From assembly GCF_003944705.1 (NCBI RefSeq), contig NZ_RWIS01000004.1, forward strand, positions 62,001 through 126,000: DNA of 64,000 nucleotides. The letters run 5' to 3'. Within the stretch, counting starts at the first letter, position 1. The number at the start of each line of letters is the position of its first letter. A program made the position numbers and the translations under genes. Origin of the DNA: Hymenobacter metallilatus. GTDB lineage: Bacteria > Bacteroidota > Bacteroidia > Cytophagales > Hymenobacteraceae. A model generated the notes under the pieces. That model ran no database searches. It was not told the origin of the DNA and saw only the letters and a program-made list of their open reading frames with translations. Positions 32,210 through 40,864 of the stretch are shown piece after piece.

Positions 32210-33190
32210 CTACTCAATCCATTTGAACTTGTACTCCAGCTTGGGAACGGGCATACGGTCGGCTACGCGGCGCAGGCGGTTGGGCAGGGCCATGATGTAT
32301 TCGCGGGCCTTTTCGGCGGCACCAGTCAGGCCGGTAATCTGGTCAATTTTCCAGTCGGCAATCAGCGTATCCAGAATATCGGTATAGTCGTGGCTGGTGT
32401 ATACGCCCAGACGCTGGGCCGCGTCGGTGAAGTGGCCAAACGTCTTGCCGATATCCACGCCCATTTCGCGCATGTAATGAGCGGGCATCACAATTTTCTT
32501 GCGCATCATGTCCTCAAAGGCCAGCATCATCTCGGAGGCGTCCACCTCAAAAATCTTCTCCACGAAGGTTTTGTACACGCGGGCGTGGCGGGTTTCGTCG
32601 CCGGCAATCATCCCGCAGATTTTGCTGAGCTGATCTTCCCCTACTTTGCGGGCCAGGGTGCCCACGCGGCGGTGCGAGAGGTTGGTAGCCGTTTCCTGGT
32701 AGCTGGTGTACACAAAGGCACGGTAAGGGTCGTGGGCAGTGCCCAGGTCGAAGCCATCGGCAATGAGGTACTGGGTGCTCACCTCAAACTCGCGCATGTT
32801 CACGCGGCCCGATAGGTAGAGGTAGCGGTTGAGCAGGTCGCCGTGGCGGTTTTCCTCGGCCGTCCAGCCCCGGATCCACTGGGCCCAACCGTTGTCGGGG
32901 TCCCGGTTCAGGTCGTCCAGCTCATGAAACCAGGCCTCGTAGTTGGGCAGGGCTTCTTCCGTGATGGTGTCGCCGATGAGTACGGCCAGCAGATCATAGC
33001 TGAGCTCCTTAGCCCGCTCGCGCAGAAGCTTTACCTCATCGAAGAAGGTATCGAGGCGGGAATCGGGTAGAAAGTCGGCGGGCTGCCAGCTGCTATCCAC
33101 ACTTTTAAGGAAGGAGCCCAGGTTTTCTTTCACAAAGCCCTCCATGTACTGGAGAACTTCGGAGCGCGAGGTGACGGAGGCGGTAATCAT
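32210..33190 (-). CDS. Acyl-ACP desaturase
   Basis: A 326-residue soluble diiron desaturase like plant stearoyl-ACP delta-9 desaturase, inserting a cis double bond in acyl-ACP for membrane fluidity. The two diiron motifs are E-E-N-R-H (TAEENRHGDLLNRYL, about 130-144) and D-E-T-R-H (GDETRHARVYKTFV, about 216-229). The length and the motif spacing of about 86 residues match the family. It is read leftward from a TACCTTTG promoter at 33222-33229. Confidence 0.92.
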   Translation of the reverse strand: MITASVTSRSEVLQYMEGFVKENLGSFLKSVDSSWQPADFLPDSRLDTFFDEVKLLRERAKELSYDLLAVLIGDTITEEALPNYEAWFHELDDLNRDPDNGWAQWIRGWTAEENRHGDLLNRYLYLSGRVNMREFEVSTQYLIADGFDLGTAHDPYRAFVYTSYQETATNLSHRRVGTLARKVGEDQLSKICGMIAGDETRHARVYKTFVEKIFEVDASEMMLAFEDMMRKKIVMPAHYMREMGVDIGKTFGHFTDAAQRLGVYTSHDYTDILDTLIADWKIDQITGLTGAAEKAREYIMALPNRLRRVADRMPVPKLEYKFKWIE

Positions 33191-33221
33191 GGTAATGGGA
33201 GGAAAAAGGTACTAGCAACAT

Positions 33222-33229
33222 CAAAGGTA
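33222..33229 (-). promoter_or_regulatory. -7 element TACCTTTG for the desaturase
   Basis: Exact TAnnTTTG on the minus strand, 31 bases before the ATG. Confidence 0.5.
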
Positions 33230-33272
33230 TAGCTCCCCTACCCCGTCATAGGCGGAATAAGTCCAGGGTGGA

Positions 33273-34952
33273 CTACAAAATTTTGGCTTTCGAAGATGAA
33301 TGCAGGAATTTTACACGAAATTGGTATGCATGCATAGCATTTTTCCAGGTTAGGCGGTTGGCAGAGGCTGATTCAAGCTGCATGAGAGGCTGACCTGGCT
33401 GCTGGCGCAAGGCCAGTTGGCGGTTGAGCAGGGCTGCCCCCTCGGGAGAGAGTAGCCAGGCTACATTGGGGCGCTGCCCCAGCCGCCGCAACGCCTCCGT
33501 GAAGTTGCGGGAGCCAGTGAGGTGCTGACGCAGGGCAGGCTGTGAGGGGTGTAGGGTTTGCCAGCCTATTACAGATACCCGCAATGGTGCGTTTGTCAGC
33601 TTATTTCGGCCGCCAACGGCCGAGGGCAATACCTCCTGGAAAGGGGAACCAGCCTTGTACGTTTGCTCCCACAGGTCCGTCACCACTACATCAGCACGTT
33701 TTGCCAGCTGCGACAATTGCTCGCGTGTTTGGTTGTTGCGCTGCTGCTCCGCAGCCAGTACGATACTGCGGTGCCAGGTTTTGAGGCCGTAAGGCACCGC
33801 CGCCGCCACCAGTACGGCCAGCAGCACCGCCACTGCATGGCGCGGAACGGGCTGCCGGCCGAACACGAAAATCAGGTTGCTGATAACCCAGAAATCCAGC
33901 AGCGGCAGGGCCAGCCGGGGCGGCAGTTTCAGCACCACGCCCAGCCCCAGTACCAGCCCGGTATAGCCTAGCTGCACCGCCCAGAACCAACGGCCGCCGG
34001 GCCGCCGGGCCACCAGTGCCCAAGTGGCAGCTACTAGCAACAGCAGCGGAAAATAGTCGCGGGGGAGCTGCCGGAGCAGCGCCAGTAGCTTCGTGGGGGC
34101 AGTTTCCCACAGAAAATACCCCGGCCGAATCGGTGCAACCCGAGCGAATAGGGCCTCATTGACCACGGCAGAATCGGCCAGCATCCACTGCCGGACGGCG
34201 GCCAGGCCCAGGCTATCGGCAGCGGAAAGCGGACGCGGGGGCGGCGCCGTCAGCTGGAAGTCGTTGAGGTTGGATTTAAGCACATCGAGGCGACGGAAGG
34301 TAGCCGCAGCGGGGCTCCAGGTAAGGTTGAGCCAAAGTCCGCCCAGCATCGCCCAGGCTGCGGCTCCGGCCAATACTGGCAGGCTGCGGCGGCCGCTCAG
34401 CCACCACGCCCCGGGCAAGGCAGCAGCGCCCCCCAGCAGCGCCGCGCTGGGCCGGATCAGCCAGCTGAGGCCAAAAGCCAGCAGGCCTATCGCCAATGCC
34501 CCCCGCGCCGGGGCCCGCTGAGCGGCAAACAGCACCCCGGCCCCGGCCAGCAGCAGAGGCACCCGCACATAGTTGAACCACAGGCCATGCTCCAGCCACG
34601 CCACGCCCCAAAACAGCACTAGTACCGCCACCAACCCCCAGCGGCCGGCGGCTGGCCGCAGCAACCGGTAGAGCACGGCAAACGCCAGCACGGTAGCTGT
34701 GTAGAGCAGCCCGTAGAGGGTAAGGCCATACCAGGATACCAGAGGCGCGGTGGGGTACAGCCGGCTCCAGACCCCGGCGAAACCATGGAAATAGAGGTAC
34801 AGATCGGAAACCGGAGCGGCGGCAGTTTCGCCCCGCAGCAGGGCCACGATGGTGAGGTCGTCGTTGGTTTCAAAATAGCAGCCCCATACCGCTCCGCTTA
34901 CCAGCAACAGCAGCAACGGCAGCAGCAGAACAACCAGGCGACGATGTGACAT
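33273..34952 (-). CDS. Polytopic membrane protein, glycosyltransferase-like
   Basis: A 559-residue protein with about ten hydrophobic segments and a soluble C-terminal domain of about 170 residues (ADVVVTDLWEQTYKAG, VSVIGWQTLHPSQPALRQHL). The first loop after helix 1 carries an acidic pair, CYFETNDDLTIVALLRGE, as in GT39/GT-C enzymes that use lipid-linked sugars. I infer a GT-C fold but cannot name a substrate. ATG 34952 lies five bases from a TATCTTGC element, which supports this start. The longer frame to 35051 runs into the repeat cluster. Confidence 0.75.
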   Translation of the reverse strand: MSHRRLVVLLLPLLLLLVSGAVWGCYFETNDDLTIVALLRGETAAAPVSDLYLYFHGFAGVWSRLYPTAPLVSWYGLTLYGLLYTATVLAFAVLYRLLRPAAGRWGLVAVLVLFWGVAWLEHGLWFNYVRVPLLLAGAGVLFAAQRAPARGALAIGLLAFGLSWLIRPSAALLGGAAALPGAWWLSGRRSLPVLAGAAAWAMLGGLWLNLTWSPAAATFRRLDVLKSNLNDFQLTAPPPRPLSAADSLGLAAVRQWMLADSAVVNEALFARVAPIRPGYFLWETAPTKLLALLRQLPRDYFPLLLLVAATWALVARRPGGRWFWAVQLGYTGLVLGLGVVLKLPPRLALPLLDFWVISNLIFVFGRQPVPRHAVAVLLAVLVAAAVPYGLKTWHRSIVLAAEQQRNNQTREQLSQLAKRADVVVTDLWEQTYKAGSPFQEVLPSAVGGRNKLTNAPLRVSVIGWQTLHPSQPALRQHLTGSRNFTEALRRLGQRPNVAWLLSPEGAALLNRQLALRQQPGQPLMQLESASANRLTWKNAMHAYQFRVKFLHSSSKAKIL

Positions 34953-34957
34953 GAGTT

Positions 34958-34965
34958 GCAAGATA
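34958..34965 (-). promoter_or_regulatory. TATCTTGC element, leaderless arrangement
   Basis: On the minus strand TATCTTGC, five bases, then ATG at 34952. The same octamer precedes two other glycosyltransferase genes nearby. Confidence 0.4.
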
Positions 34966-35245
34966 GGTGACAGGTGGGTAGTGAGAAGGAGAACGTCATG
35001 CCGAGCTTGCCGAGGAATCTCGCGTGCTGCCGCTGTGGTGATAATTGTCATGCTGAGCGCAGCGGAGCATCTCTACCGCTTCGTTCGGGCGATTCGCTAG
35101 CCCAGAGTTTAAACCCTGGGCTATGGAGCGGTTACGGCTAGTTACTATTGCACCATCAGCACGCGAGATTCCTCGGCTTCGCTCGGAATGACGTTCTCCT
35201 ACTCAATACTCATTACTCATTACTTACTACCCACTACTCACCTCA
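34966..35245. repeat. Composite nested palindrome
   Basis: The outer arms are GGTGACAGGTGGGTAGTGAG on the left and a C/T/A-rich CTACTCAATACTCATTACTC tract on the right. Inside these, GTCATGCCGAGCTTGCCGAGG plus AATCTCGCGTGCTG (from about 34997) is matched by CAGCACGCGAGATTCCTCGG, CTTCGCTCGGAATGAC (to about 35192). The centre holds another element (GTCATGCTGAGCGCAGCGGAG) and a hairpin TAGCCCAGAGTTTAAACCCTGGGCTA. No gene is seen in this 317-base gap. Confidence 0.75.
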
Positions 35246-35257
35246 TCCCCTCGTCAC

Positions 35258-35265
35258 TATCTTGC
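35258..35265 (+). promoter_or_regulatory. TATCTTGC element, leaderless arrangement
   Basis: TATCTTGC followed by CCCG and GTG at 35270. It argues for the GTG rather than the ATG three codons later. Confidence 0.4.
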
Positions 35266-35269
35266 CCCG

Positions 35270-36934
35270 GTGAATAGAATGCTGACCCGCCTGCCCGATT
35301 GGACGCTGCTGTTTGTGGTACTGTTGACCGTGGCTTATTTCCTGCTGACCCACGAAGGCCTGTATGCACTGGACGACTACTACTATTCCCGCTACGCTCA
35401 CCAGCTGCTAAACGGCACCTTTCGGCTGGAACCTGACCCCCAGGGCTTGCTGCACGACCCCTTGAAGGAGCGGTATCTGATTTTTGGGCCGGTGGCAGTG
35501 TTCTTTCAGCTGTTCGGGCTCAACATTATCAGTGCTACGCTCTGGCCCTTACTGGCTACGCTGGGCTGTGCTGCCCTCATCTGGCGGATGTACCGCCGCC
35601 GGGAGCCGGTGGTGGCCGCTGGTGCCATGCTGCTGCTGGGGCTGCACTACTTTACCCTCAACCTCACCAACTACCTCTACCCCGACAACATTCTGATGTT
35701 CTGGTGCCTGGCCTGCGCGGCCGCGCTGCTGCGGGGTCGGGAGCCGGACCGGCGGGCGGGCTGGTGGGGCGCGGGGTTTGCCCTGCTGAATATGGCGGCC
35801 CTGCTCAGCAAGGAAACCATTGTGTATTACCTCCCTTTTTACCTGGGGGTGCTGGGCCTGGATGCCTGGCACCGTCGGAACGGGCGATTCTGGCTGGTGG
35901 CAGTGGGTACCGGAGTTGTGCTGCTGCTGGGGTATCTGGGGCTGTACTGGCATTACACCGGCGACGCCCTCTACCGCATCCACCTCATCGAGCACACCAA
36001 CGAGTTTCTGAAAGAAGGCAACTACCTGGCCGGAAACCGGGCGGCGCTGCTGGCCCGCATCACCTGGCAACCCCTGCATTTTTTTGTAGGGGCGGGCCTG
36101 GGGTTGATGCTGGTGCTGGCGGGCCTGGCCAACGGAACGCCGCCAACTGCCACCCCCGAGCGCCCCGACCGGCGGTTCTGGCTGGCCCTGGCGGGCAGCA
36201 CCCTGGTGCTGTACTGGGTGGGCAGCACGTCCCTGAGCAGCTACAACCCAATTACCCTGCTCCCCCGCATGACCACTCCCCTGCTGCCCCCGCTGGCCCT
36301 GGCCGCCGGGTTTGGGCTGCGGCGGGTGGTGCAGGATGGCGGGTGGCGCCTCTGGGCCGCCGGGCTGCTGCTACTAGGGCTGGCCACGTGGTTGCACAAT
36401 GCTTTGTCGGTGGTGTACGCGGGGCCGGGGCTGTGGCTGCTGGCCGTAGCGGCGGGGAGCGGCCGACCACGTTGGCCGCAGGGGCTCCGGACCGGTACAT
36501 CCGCCCTGGCTGGCGCTACCGTACTGGTACTGGCTCTGGCCCTGGCCATCCGGCCGGTGTACTTCATGCGCAAGCCCTCTGTTTCGGAGCATTTTGCTCA
36601 GGAGCGCATTGTCCGGCAGCACCTATCGGGACTGGGCCGGGGTACGGTGCTGGTCGATGACTACCTCATCGGCAACTACGACTTTCTCTACGGCTTCCGG
36701 GTGCCGCCGGGCTTGCAGTACCGCCGCTACTGGGCCCGCGACTCGGTGCGCCTGGCACCGGCTGAGCACGCCTGGCTGCTGCTGAACCGCGCCACCCTCA
36801 GCAACGACGAGCTAACCCGCAAGCTCATCCGCTACTCCCCCGATTCGGTGCTGAACTGGTACCCCCGGCGCCGACTGCTGGCGCAGGATGGGCGCGTGGA
36901 GCTGTATGAGGTGGAGCTGGGAGGTAATAAGTGA
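35270..36934 (+). CDS. GT39-like membrane glycosyltransferase
   Basis: A 554-residue protein with about eleven membrane segments and a short C-terminal soluble part. The first periplasmic loop contains LYALDDYYYSRYAHQLLNG, with the acidic pair and aromatic residues of the GT39/ArnT family (the D-D/E motif after helix 1). LLHDPLKERYLIFGPVAVFF and NYLYPDNILMFW are also typical. It probably moves a sugar from a polyprenyl phosphate donor to a surface glycan or lipid. The donor and acceptor are unknown. It is divergent from its paralogue-like neighbour across the composite repeat. Confidence 0.82.
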   Translation: MNRMLTRLPDWTLLFVVLLTVAYFLLTHEGLYALDDYYYSRYAHQLLNGTFRLEPDPQGLLHDPLKERYLIFGPVAVFFQLFGLNIISATLWPLLATLGCAALIWRMYRRREPVVAAGAMLLLGLHYFTLNLTNYLYPDNILMFWCLACAAALLRGREPDRRAGWWGAGFALLNMAALLSKETIVYYLPFYLGVLGLDAWHRRNGRFWLVAVGTGVVLLLGYLGLYWHYTGDALYRIHLIEHTNEFLKEGNYLAGNRAALLARITWQPLHFFVGAGLGLMLVLAGLANGTPPTATPERPDRRFWLALAGSTLVLYWVGSTSLSSYNPITLLPRMTTPLLPPLALAAGFGLRRVVQDGGWRLWAAGLLLLGLATWLHNALSVVYAGPGLWLLAVAAGSGRPRWPQGLRTGTSALAGATVLVLALALAIRPVYFMRKPSVSEHFAQERIVRQHLSGLGRGTVLVDDYLIGNYDFLYGFRVPPGLQYRRYWARDSVRLAPAEHAWLLLNRATLSNDELTRKLIRYSPDSVLNWYPRRRLLAQDGRVELYEVELGGNK

Positions 36935-37070
36935 TGAGACTGTTCCTGACACGGCGGACACTGACGAAGGTATTCTTCCACCTGCTCCCCTTATCACCGT
37001 CCGAACATTTTTTGCAGCCTTCAGCACCATCGGCCACTCTCCCGTAACAGCTGTGCCGTTGCGGCTTCCT

Positions 37071-37985
37071 TCAGAATCTGGCCAGGTTCCCCAACAACCA
37101 GTCCAGCGGACCTACGGCGCGGAGCTCCTGCAGCAGCAAGTACAAAGCCCGGGCCTCCGGAAAATTCCGGTACCGCACAGCCTGGCGCAACTCCCAACGG
37201 ACCCGCACGGCCAGGGCTGCCCGCTCGGTATCGGTACGGCATAACGCCTGCGCCTTCTGGCACACCCGAATGGTGGAGCGCAGGTAGGGGTCGTGGGGGC
37301 GGTATCCCTTGCGCGACATGGCCTGCGGGTGCAGCCGCTTTTGGGTGGTTACAAGGTCCAGAAACTGAAAGTCCCAGTCGCGGCTGGCCCGCACCCAGAA
37401 GTCGAAATCCTCGTAGGCCAGCGTTTCATCGTAGCCACCCAGCTGCGCCAGCGTGGCGCGGCGCATAAGCATGGTGGGCGTGCTGATGAAGTAACGGGCC
37501 AGCACCTCGGCGAAAACCGGGCCACTGGCCGGGCGCGGGTGCAGCTGGCCCCGGGCGTCGCGGCGGAAATGGTAGCGCACATGGTGGCCTTCCTCATCAA
37601 TGAGCTCTGCATCGGAGTATACCATACCGCAGCGGGGGCCAGCTGCAGCAAAGGCCGCCACCTGCTGGGCTACCCGCTCGGGCAGCAGCACATCATCGGT
37701 AGCAAAATCAATGATAAAATCTCCTTTTGCCTCCCGAAAAGCGGAGTTGAAAGCCTGGCAGTTCCCGCTGTTGTGGGGCAGCAGCCGCAGGTGCCAGCTG
37801 GGGTAGGCAGCGGCGTAGCGACGCAATATCTCGGGGCTGCCGTCGGTGCTGGCGTCATCTACCAGAAATACCTCCAGGTGCGGGTAGGTCTGGGCCCGAA
37901 TGGACTCCAGGGCCGTTTCCAGAAACCGGGCGTGGTTGTAGCACAGAGCCACAATAGTAACGAGGGGGAGGTTGGAGGCAGGCAT
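37071..37985 (-). CDS. Glycosyltransferase family 2 protein
   Basis: A 304-residue GT-A enzyme. The N-terminus PLVTIVALCYNHARFLETALES, VFLVDDASTDGSPEIL and the D-x-D-like FIIDFATDDVLLPER mark nucleotide-sugar binding. LGGYDETLAYEDFDFWVRA is the usual ED acceptor-side motif. It acts in the cytoplasm, adding a sugar to a lipid-linked or protein acceptor. ATG 37985 lies six bases after a TATCTTGC element. A 136-base gap with no clear element separates it from the convergent GT39-like gene. Confidence 0.9.
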   Translation of the reverse strand: MPASNLPLVTIVALCYNHARFLETALESIRAQTYPHLEVFLVDDASTDGSPEILRRYAAAYPSWHLRLLPHNSGNCQAFNSAFREAKGDFIIDFATDDVLLPERVAQQVAAFAAAGPRCGMVYSDAELIDEEGHHVRYHFRRDARGQLHPRPASGPVFAEVLARYFISTPTMLMRRATLAQLGGYDETLAYEDFDFWVRASRDWDFQFLDLVTTQKRLHPQAMSRKGYRPHDPYLRSTIRVCQKAQALCRTDTERAALAVRVRWELRQAVRYRNFPEARALYLLLQELRAVGPLDWLLGNLARF

Positions 37986-37991
37986 TCGGCA

Positions 37992-37999
37992 GCAAGATA
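37992..37999 (-). promoter_or_regulatory. TATCTTGC element, leaderless arrangement
   Basis: On the minus strand TATCTTGC, six bases, then ATG 37985. Confidence 0.4.
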
Positions 38000-38080
38000 C
38001 AAAGGCTCCCGAACGAGCTTGGAACCCCAGGCTGTGCGCAGTTAGAACGGGCGTCCCGTAGCTGTTAGAAGTGGTACCCC

Positions 38081-38200
38081 GAAGCTGTACTTCGGCCCGC
38101 GCAAGAGGCTACTTACCTTCTTGTATGGACCAGCGGAATGCTTGAGGTACACGTTCTTCTGGGTCTGATTACCTTCTGACGCGAGCCGGAGCACAGTTCC
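38081..38200. repeat. GAACTGTGCTCCGGCTCGCG-type inverted pair
   Basis: GAAGCTGTACTTCGGCCCGCGC (38081-38102) is an imperfect inverse of GCGAGCCGGAGCACAGTTCC (38181-38200). They bound about 80 bases with no gene, in a 261-base gap. This sequence is unrelated to the other repeats of the window. Confidence 0.55.
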
Positions 38201-38246
38201 GGAGGCTACCCGTTCTGGCGGCTTCGCGGGGCTACTTCCGCCAGGC

Positions 38247-39533
38247 CTATTTTCCCCATATTTCCCGCCGGAAGTACCATAGACACCAGCCAAGCAGCAG
38301 CCCGTAACGCACGGCCTGGGCCAGGGGCGCACCCACTAGCCCGAAACGGGGCAGCAGCACAACCAGTAGCCCGCCCAACGCCGCGGCCGAAACTGCCTGC
38401 ACCGCCACGTAGCGCCCCACCCGGGCCTGGGCCGTGAGCAGAAACAGCAGCAGCCAGGTGAGAAACTTCAGCCAGTCGGCCAGCAGCTGGGGGGCCAGCA
38501 GAAAACCCGCGGCGGCAAAGCGGGGCTCAAACAGCAACGGCAGCAGCCAGCCCCGCAGCAGCCACAGCAGCCCCAGACCCACCGCCAGAACCGGTGCCAG
38601 CAGGGCCAGCACGGTACGCACAAAGCGGGCCCGCTCCAAAGGTCGGCTACTCAGGGCCGCCAGCCGCGGGTAGTACACGCTGCTCATCACCGCCGAAAAT
38701 ACCATGGTATAATTATCGGAGAGCTTGGCCACGGCCTGCCACAAATCGGTGGCAGCCAGGCCGAATTGCCGGATTAGCAGCTCACGCAGGCTGAAATCCA
38801 CGGCTTTCGAAAAAAGCAGCACGCTCAGGGCCATGAGCAGAAACCGGCCTAGTCCGCGCAGGGTCACCCGGCTTACGCGGCCTCGCAGCCGGGGCAGCAG
38901 CCCGGCCCGGCCCGCCACCCAAACAGCCGGCAGCAGCGTGAGGCCCTGGGCCAGCAGGTAGGCCAGCAGCGCCACCGCAACCGAGCCACCCCGGTACAGC
39001 ACCGCCCCCACGGCCGCCGGCCCCAGGGCACTCAGCAGCACCGTGAGGCCCACGTAGGCCCGCAGCCGGCCAGCCGCCAGCAGCACCGTCACCACCCAGG
39101 CGTTCCCAATCAACAGCCCCAGGCCCATCACAAATAGCCCCAACCAGCCCGCTCCCGCCCCGAATACCCCAACCAGGGGTCCGGGAAACAGCAGCAACAG
39201 TCCGGCGCTCAGTACAACGGCCAGCCCGTTCAGCGCCAAGCCGGCGCCCAGCCAGGACCGGTAGCGGCCCGAACCCGGCCGCAATGGGGCCAGGTATTTC
39301 ACCGTGCCCACGTGTACCCCGTCGTTGGGCAGGGTGGTGAACAGAGCCATCAGGTTCTGGAAATGCGCCAGCAGCGTGAGGCCGCCGGCTCCGCCGTACA
39401 CAGCCAGCAGCTTATTCAACAGCAACGCCCCCGCCGTGCGGGCCGCCACGGCCACCCCGGAGCCCGCCGACCCACGCAGAAACCGGCCTAACACGGCGGC
39501 GCGGGGTTCGGGCTGGGCATCGGGCGCGGTCAT
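38247..39533 (-). CDS. Oligosaccharide flippase (Wzx-like)
   Basis: A 428-residue polytopic protein of the MATE/MOP superfamily with about twelve hydrophobic segments. The N-terminal region (LLNKLLAVYGGAGGLTLLAHFQNLMALFTTLPNDGV in part) resembles WzxE, which flips lipid III across the inner membrane. Weak Arg/Lys positions and a buried charged region around FSKAVDFSLRELLIRQFG fit the family. It probably exports lipid-linked glycan made by the neighbouring glycosyltransferases. Its start codon touches a heptamer repeat array, and no Shine-Dalgarno is visible. Confidence 0.85.
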   Translation of the reverse strand: MTAPDAQPEPRAAVLGRFLRGSAGSGVAVAARTAGALLLNKLLAVYGGAGGLTLLAHFQNLMALFTTLPNDGVHVGTVKYLAPLRPGSGRYRSWLGAGLALNGLAVVLSAGLLLLFPGPLVGVFGAGAGWLGLFVMGLGLLIGNAWVVTVLLAAGRLRAYVGLTVLLSALGPAAVGAVLYRGGSVAVALLAYLLAQGLTLLPAVWVAGRAGLLPRLRGRVSRVTLRGLGRFLLMALSVLLFSKAVDFSLRELLIRQFGLAATDLWQAVAKLSDNYTMVFSAVMSSVYYPRLAALSSRPLERARFVRTVLALLAPVLAVGLGLLWLLRGWLLPLLFEPRFAAAGFLLAPQLLADWLKFLTWLLLFLLTAQARVGRYVAVQAVSAAALGGLLVVLLPRFGLVGAPLAQAVRYGLLLGWCLWYFRREIWGK

Positions 39534-39534
39534 T

Positions 39535-39608
39535 TGTTGGTTGTTGGTTGTTGGTTGTTGGTTGTTGGTTGTTGGTTGTTGGTTGTTGGTTGTTGGTTGT
39601 TGGTTGTT
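39535..39608. repeat. (TTGTTGG)n heptamer array at a start codon
   Basis: About 10.6 tandem copies of TTGTTGG run from 39535 to 39608, one base from the flippase ATG (39533). On the flippase mRNA this is a (CCAACAA)n leader. An imperfect complement, CCAACAGCCACCAGCCAACAG, lies at about 39661-39681 next to the stop of the GNAT-like gene, so array and complement form a palindrome of the GGTTG class. Confidence 0.95.
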
Positions 39609-39682
39609 AAAATGTATGGCCGATGTCGGGCCGGGTTACATCAGAGCGAAAAAAATACCGACCAACAGCCACCAGCCAACAG

Positions 39683-40711
39683 CTAAAGGCCGCTACTCAA
39701 CAGCTCCTTTTCCAGGGTTAGCTTGAGGCTGGGGACGCCGCCGAGGTGGCGCTTGAATTGCAGCAGGGACTGATTCAGGCCTTCGGGGAGCGTGGAGGTG
39801 CCCAAATCGAGCAGGCGCATCCCGCTGGCTTGCCCAAAGGCATGGAGGCCGGCATTTAGCAGCACTACCGGGCTGAAAGTATTGTAAGCCAGGGGACTGG
39901 CGGGGTAGAAGTTATACAGCACATCTTCCCGTACCCGAATGGCAATGGTCAGGGCCGCCCACTCGCCGGCCGCATCTCGCACCGAAAACAGAAACACCTG
40001 GTCGGGCAGCGCCCGAAACAGGGTTTGCAGCTGCTCCAGGGTCATGGAGAGGTCCTGGCCTTTTTCCTGGCGGCAGCGGCGCAGGAACTCGTAGGCCAGC
40101 GGCAGCAACAAGGGCGGCTCCTGCTCGAAGCGCAGGCCGTGCCGTTCACACTTCAGCAACCGCCGCCGCTCGGAGGCGTGCAGGCGGGCCCGGAAATCCT
40201 GGTTTAATGGCAGGTGGTTGTTGAGTTCGGCCAGCGCCACCTGGTAGCCCAGTTGCGTGAGCTCCTGAGTGAGGCGGGCAGTAGGAGCTGGCTCGTAGGC
40301 AAAGGCCGGCAGGCGCAGCGTAAAGCGCCGGGTGCCGCGGGTACGCAGTTCGGCCTCCACAGCCGTGAGCATAGCCCGCAAGGCCCTGGCCGGAAGGCCC
40401 GGCGCCCCTTGCAACGCCCCGAACGGAGCCTGCCAGGGACTACGGGCAACGGCGGAATCCGGGCTCAGAAAAACCGACAGCTGTGCTACCGTGCAGCCTG
40501 GGGCCGCTTCTTCCAGAAAAAAATGCAGCCGCTCCCCGGGGCTGGACTGCAGCGCCATGTGCCGGGCCGTGTGGTATAGCCAGGGCGTGTAAGCGGGAGG
40601 CAGCACCGGTTCCGCCGCTTCGGCCGCTACCAGCCGCAGCGCATACTGCTCGGCTCCGGCAGGCAACGGTAGAAAACAGGACACAGCGGACGAGGCAGAG
40701 GACAAGGGCAC
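39683..40711 (-). CDS. FemAB/GNAT-like acyltransferase
   Basis: About 342 residues with a C-terminal GNAT-like fold as in the FemAB/BioF2 group: SERRRLLKCERHGLRFE, FLFSVRDAAGEWAALTIAI, YNFYPASPLAYNTFSPVVLLN, MRLLDLGTSTLPEGLNQSLLQFKRHLG in pieces. The family transfers amino-acyl or acyl groups to glycans or peptides, which would suit the glycan genes beside it. No ATG fits. GTG at 40711 is chosen, with GTG 40684 as the alternative; the frame further upstream overlaps corA and is not believed. A TACTTTCG sequence lies 15 bases before GTG 40711. Confidence 0.75.
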   Translation of the reverse strand: MPLSSASSAVSCFLPLPAGAEQYALRLVAAEAAEPVLPPAYTPWLYHTARHMALQSSPGERLHFFLEEAAPGCTVAQLSVFLSPDSAVARSPWQAPFGALQGAPGLPARALRAMLTAVEAELRTRGTRRFTLRLPAFAYEPAPTARLTQELTQLGYQVALAELNNHLPLNQDFRARLHASERRRLLKCERHGLRFEQEPPLLLPLAYEFLRRCRQEKGQDLSMTLEQLQTLFRALPDQVFLFSVRDAAGEWAALTIAIRVREDVLYNFYPASPLAYNTFSPVVLLNAGLHAFGQASGMRLLDLGTSTLPEGLNQSLLQFKRHLGGVPSLKLTLEKELLSSGL

Positions 40712-40864
40712 ACCAGCAAAGAAGGGCGAAAGTACGAGGTTTTCCTGCCCGCACCTGTACGCTGGTTGTTGTACGGCAGTTTTTCGCGTGCTGCACTGGC
40801 TGGCAACGCCAGCTTTTCCGGCGGAATCCCGTAAACTTCCGGTGTATAGCCTTTTTCTGTGTGC

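Noticed and set aside
34953..35051. N-terminal extension of the membrane glycosyltransferase-like gene
   Set aside because: It reads through the dispersed repeat cluster and the TATCTTGC element, and the signal-like helix begins at ATG 34952.
39535..39608. Tandem repeat as a possible CRISPR array
   Set aside because: Heptamers are contiguous without spacers, and no cas genes are present.
39304..39726. 140-residue plus-strand frame with repeated WLLVVGC units
   Set aside because: The repeats are the translation of the TTGTTGG array, and the rest is antisense to the flippase gene.
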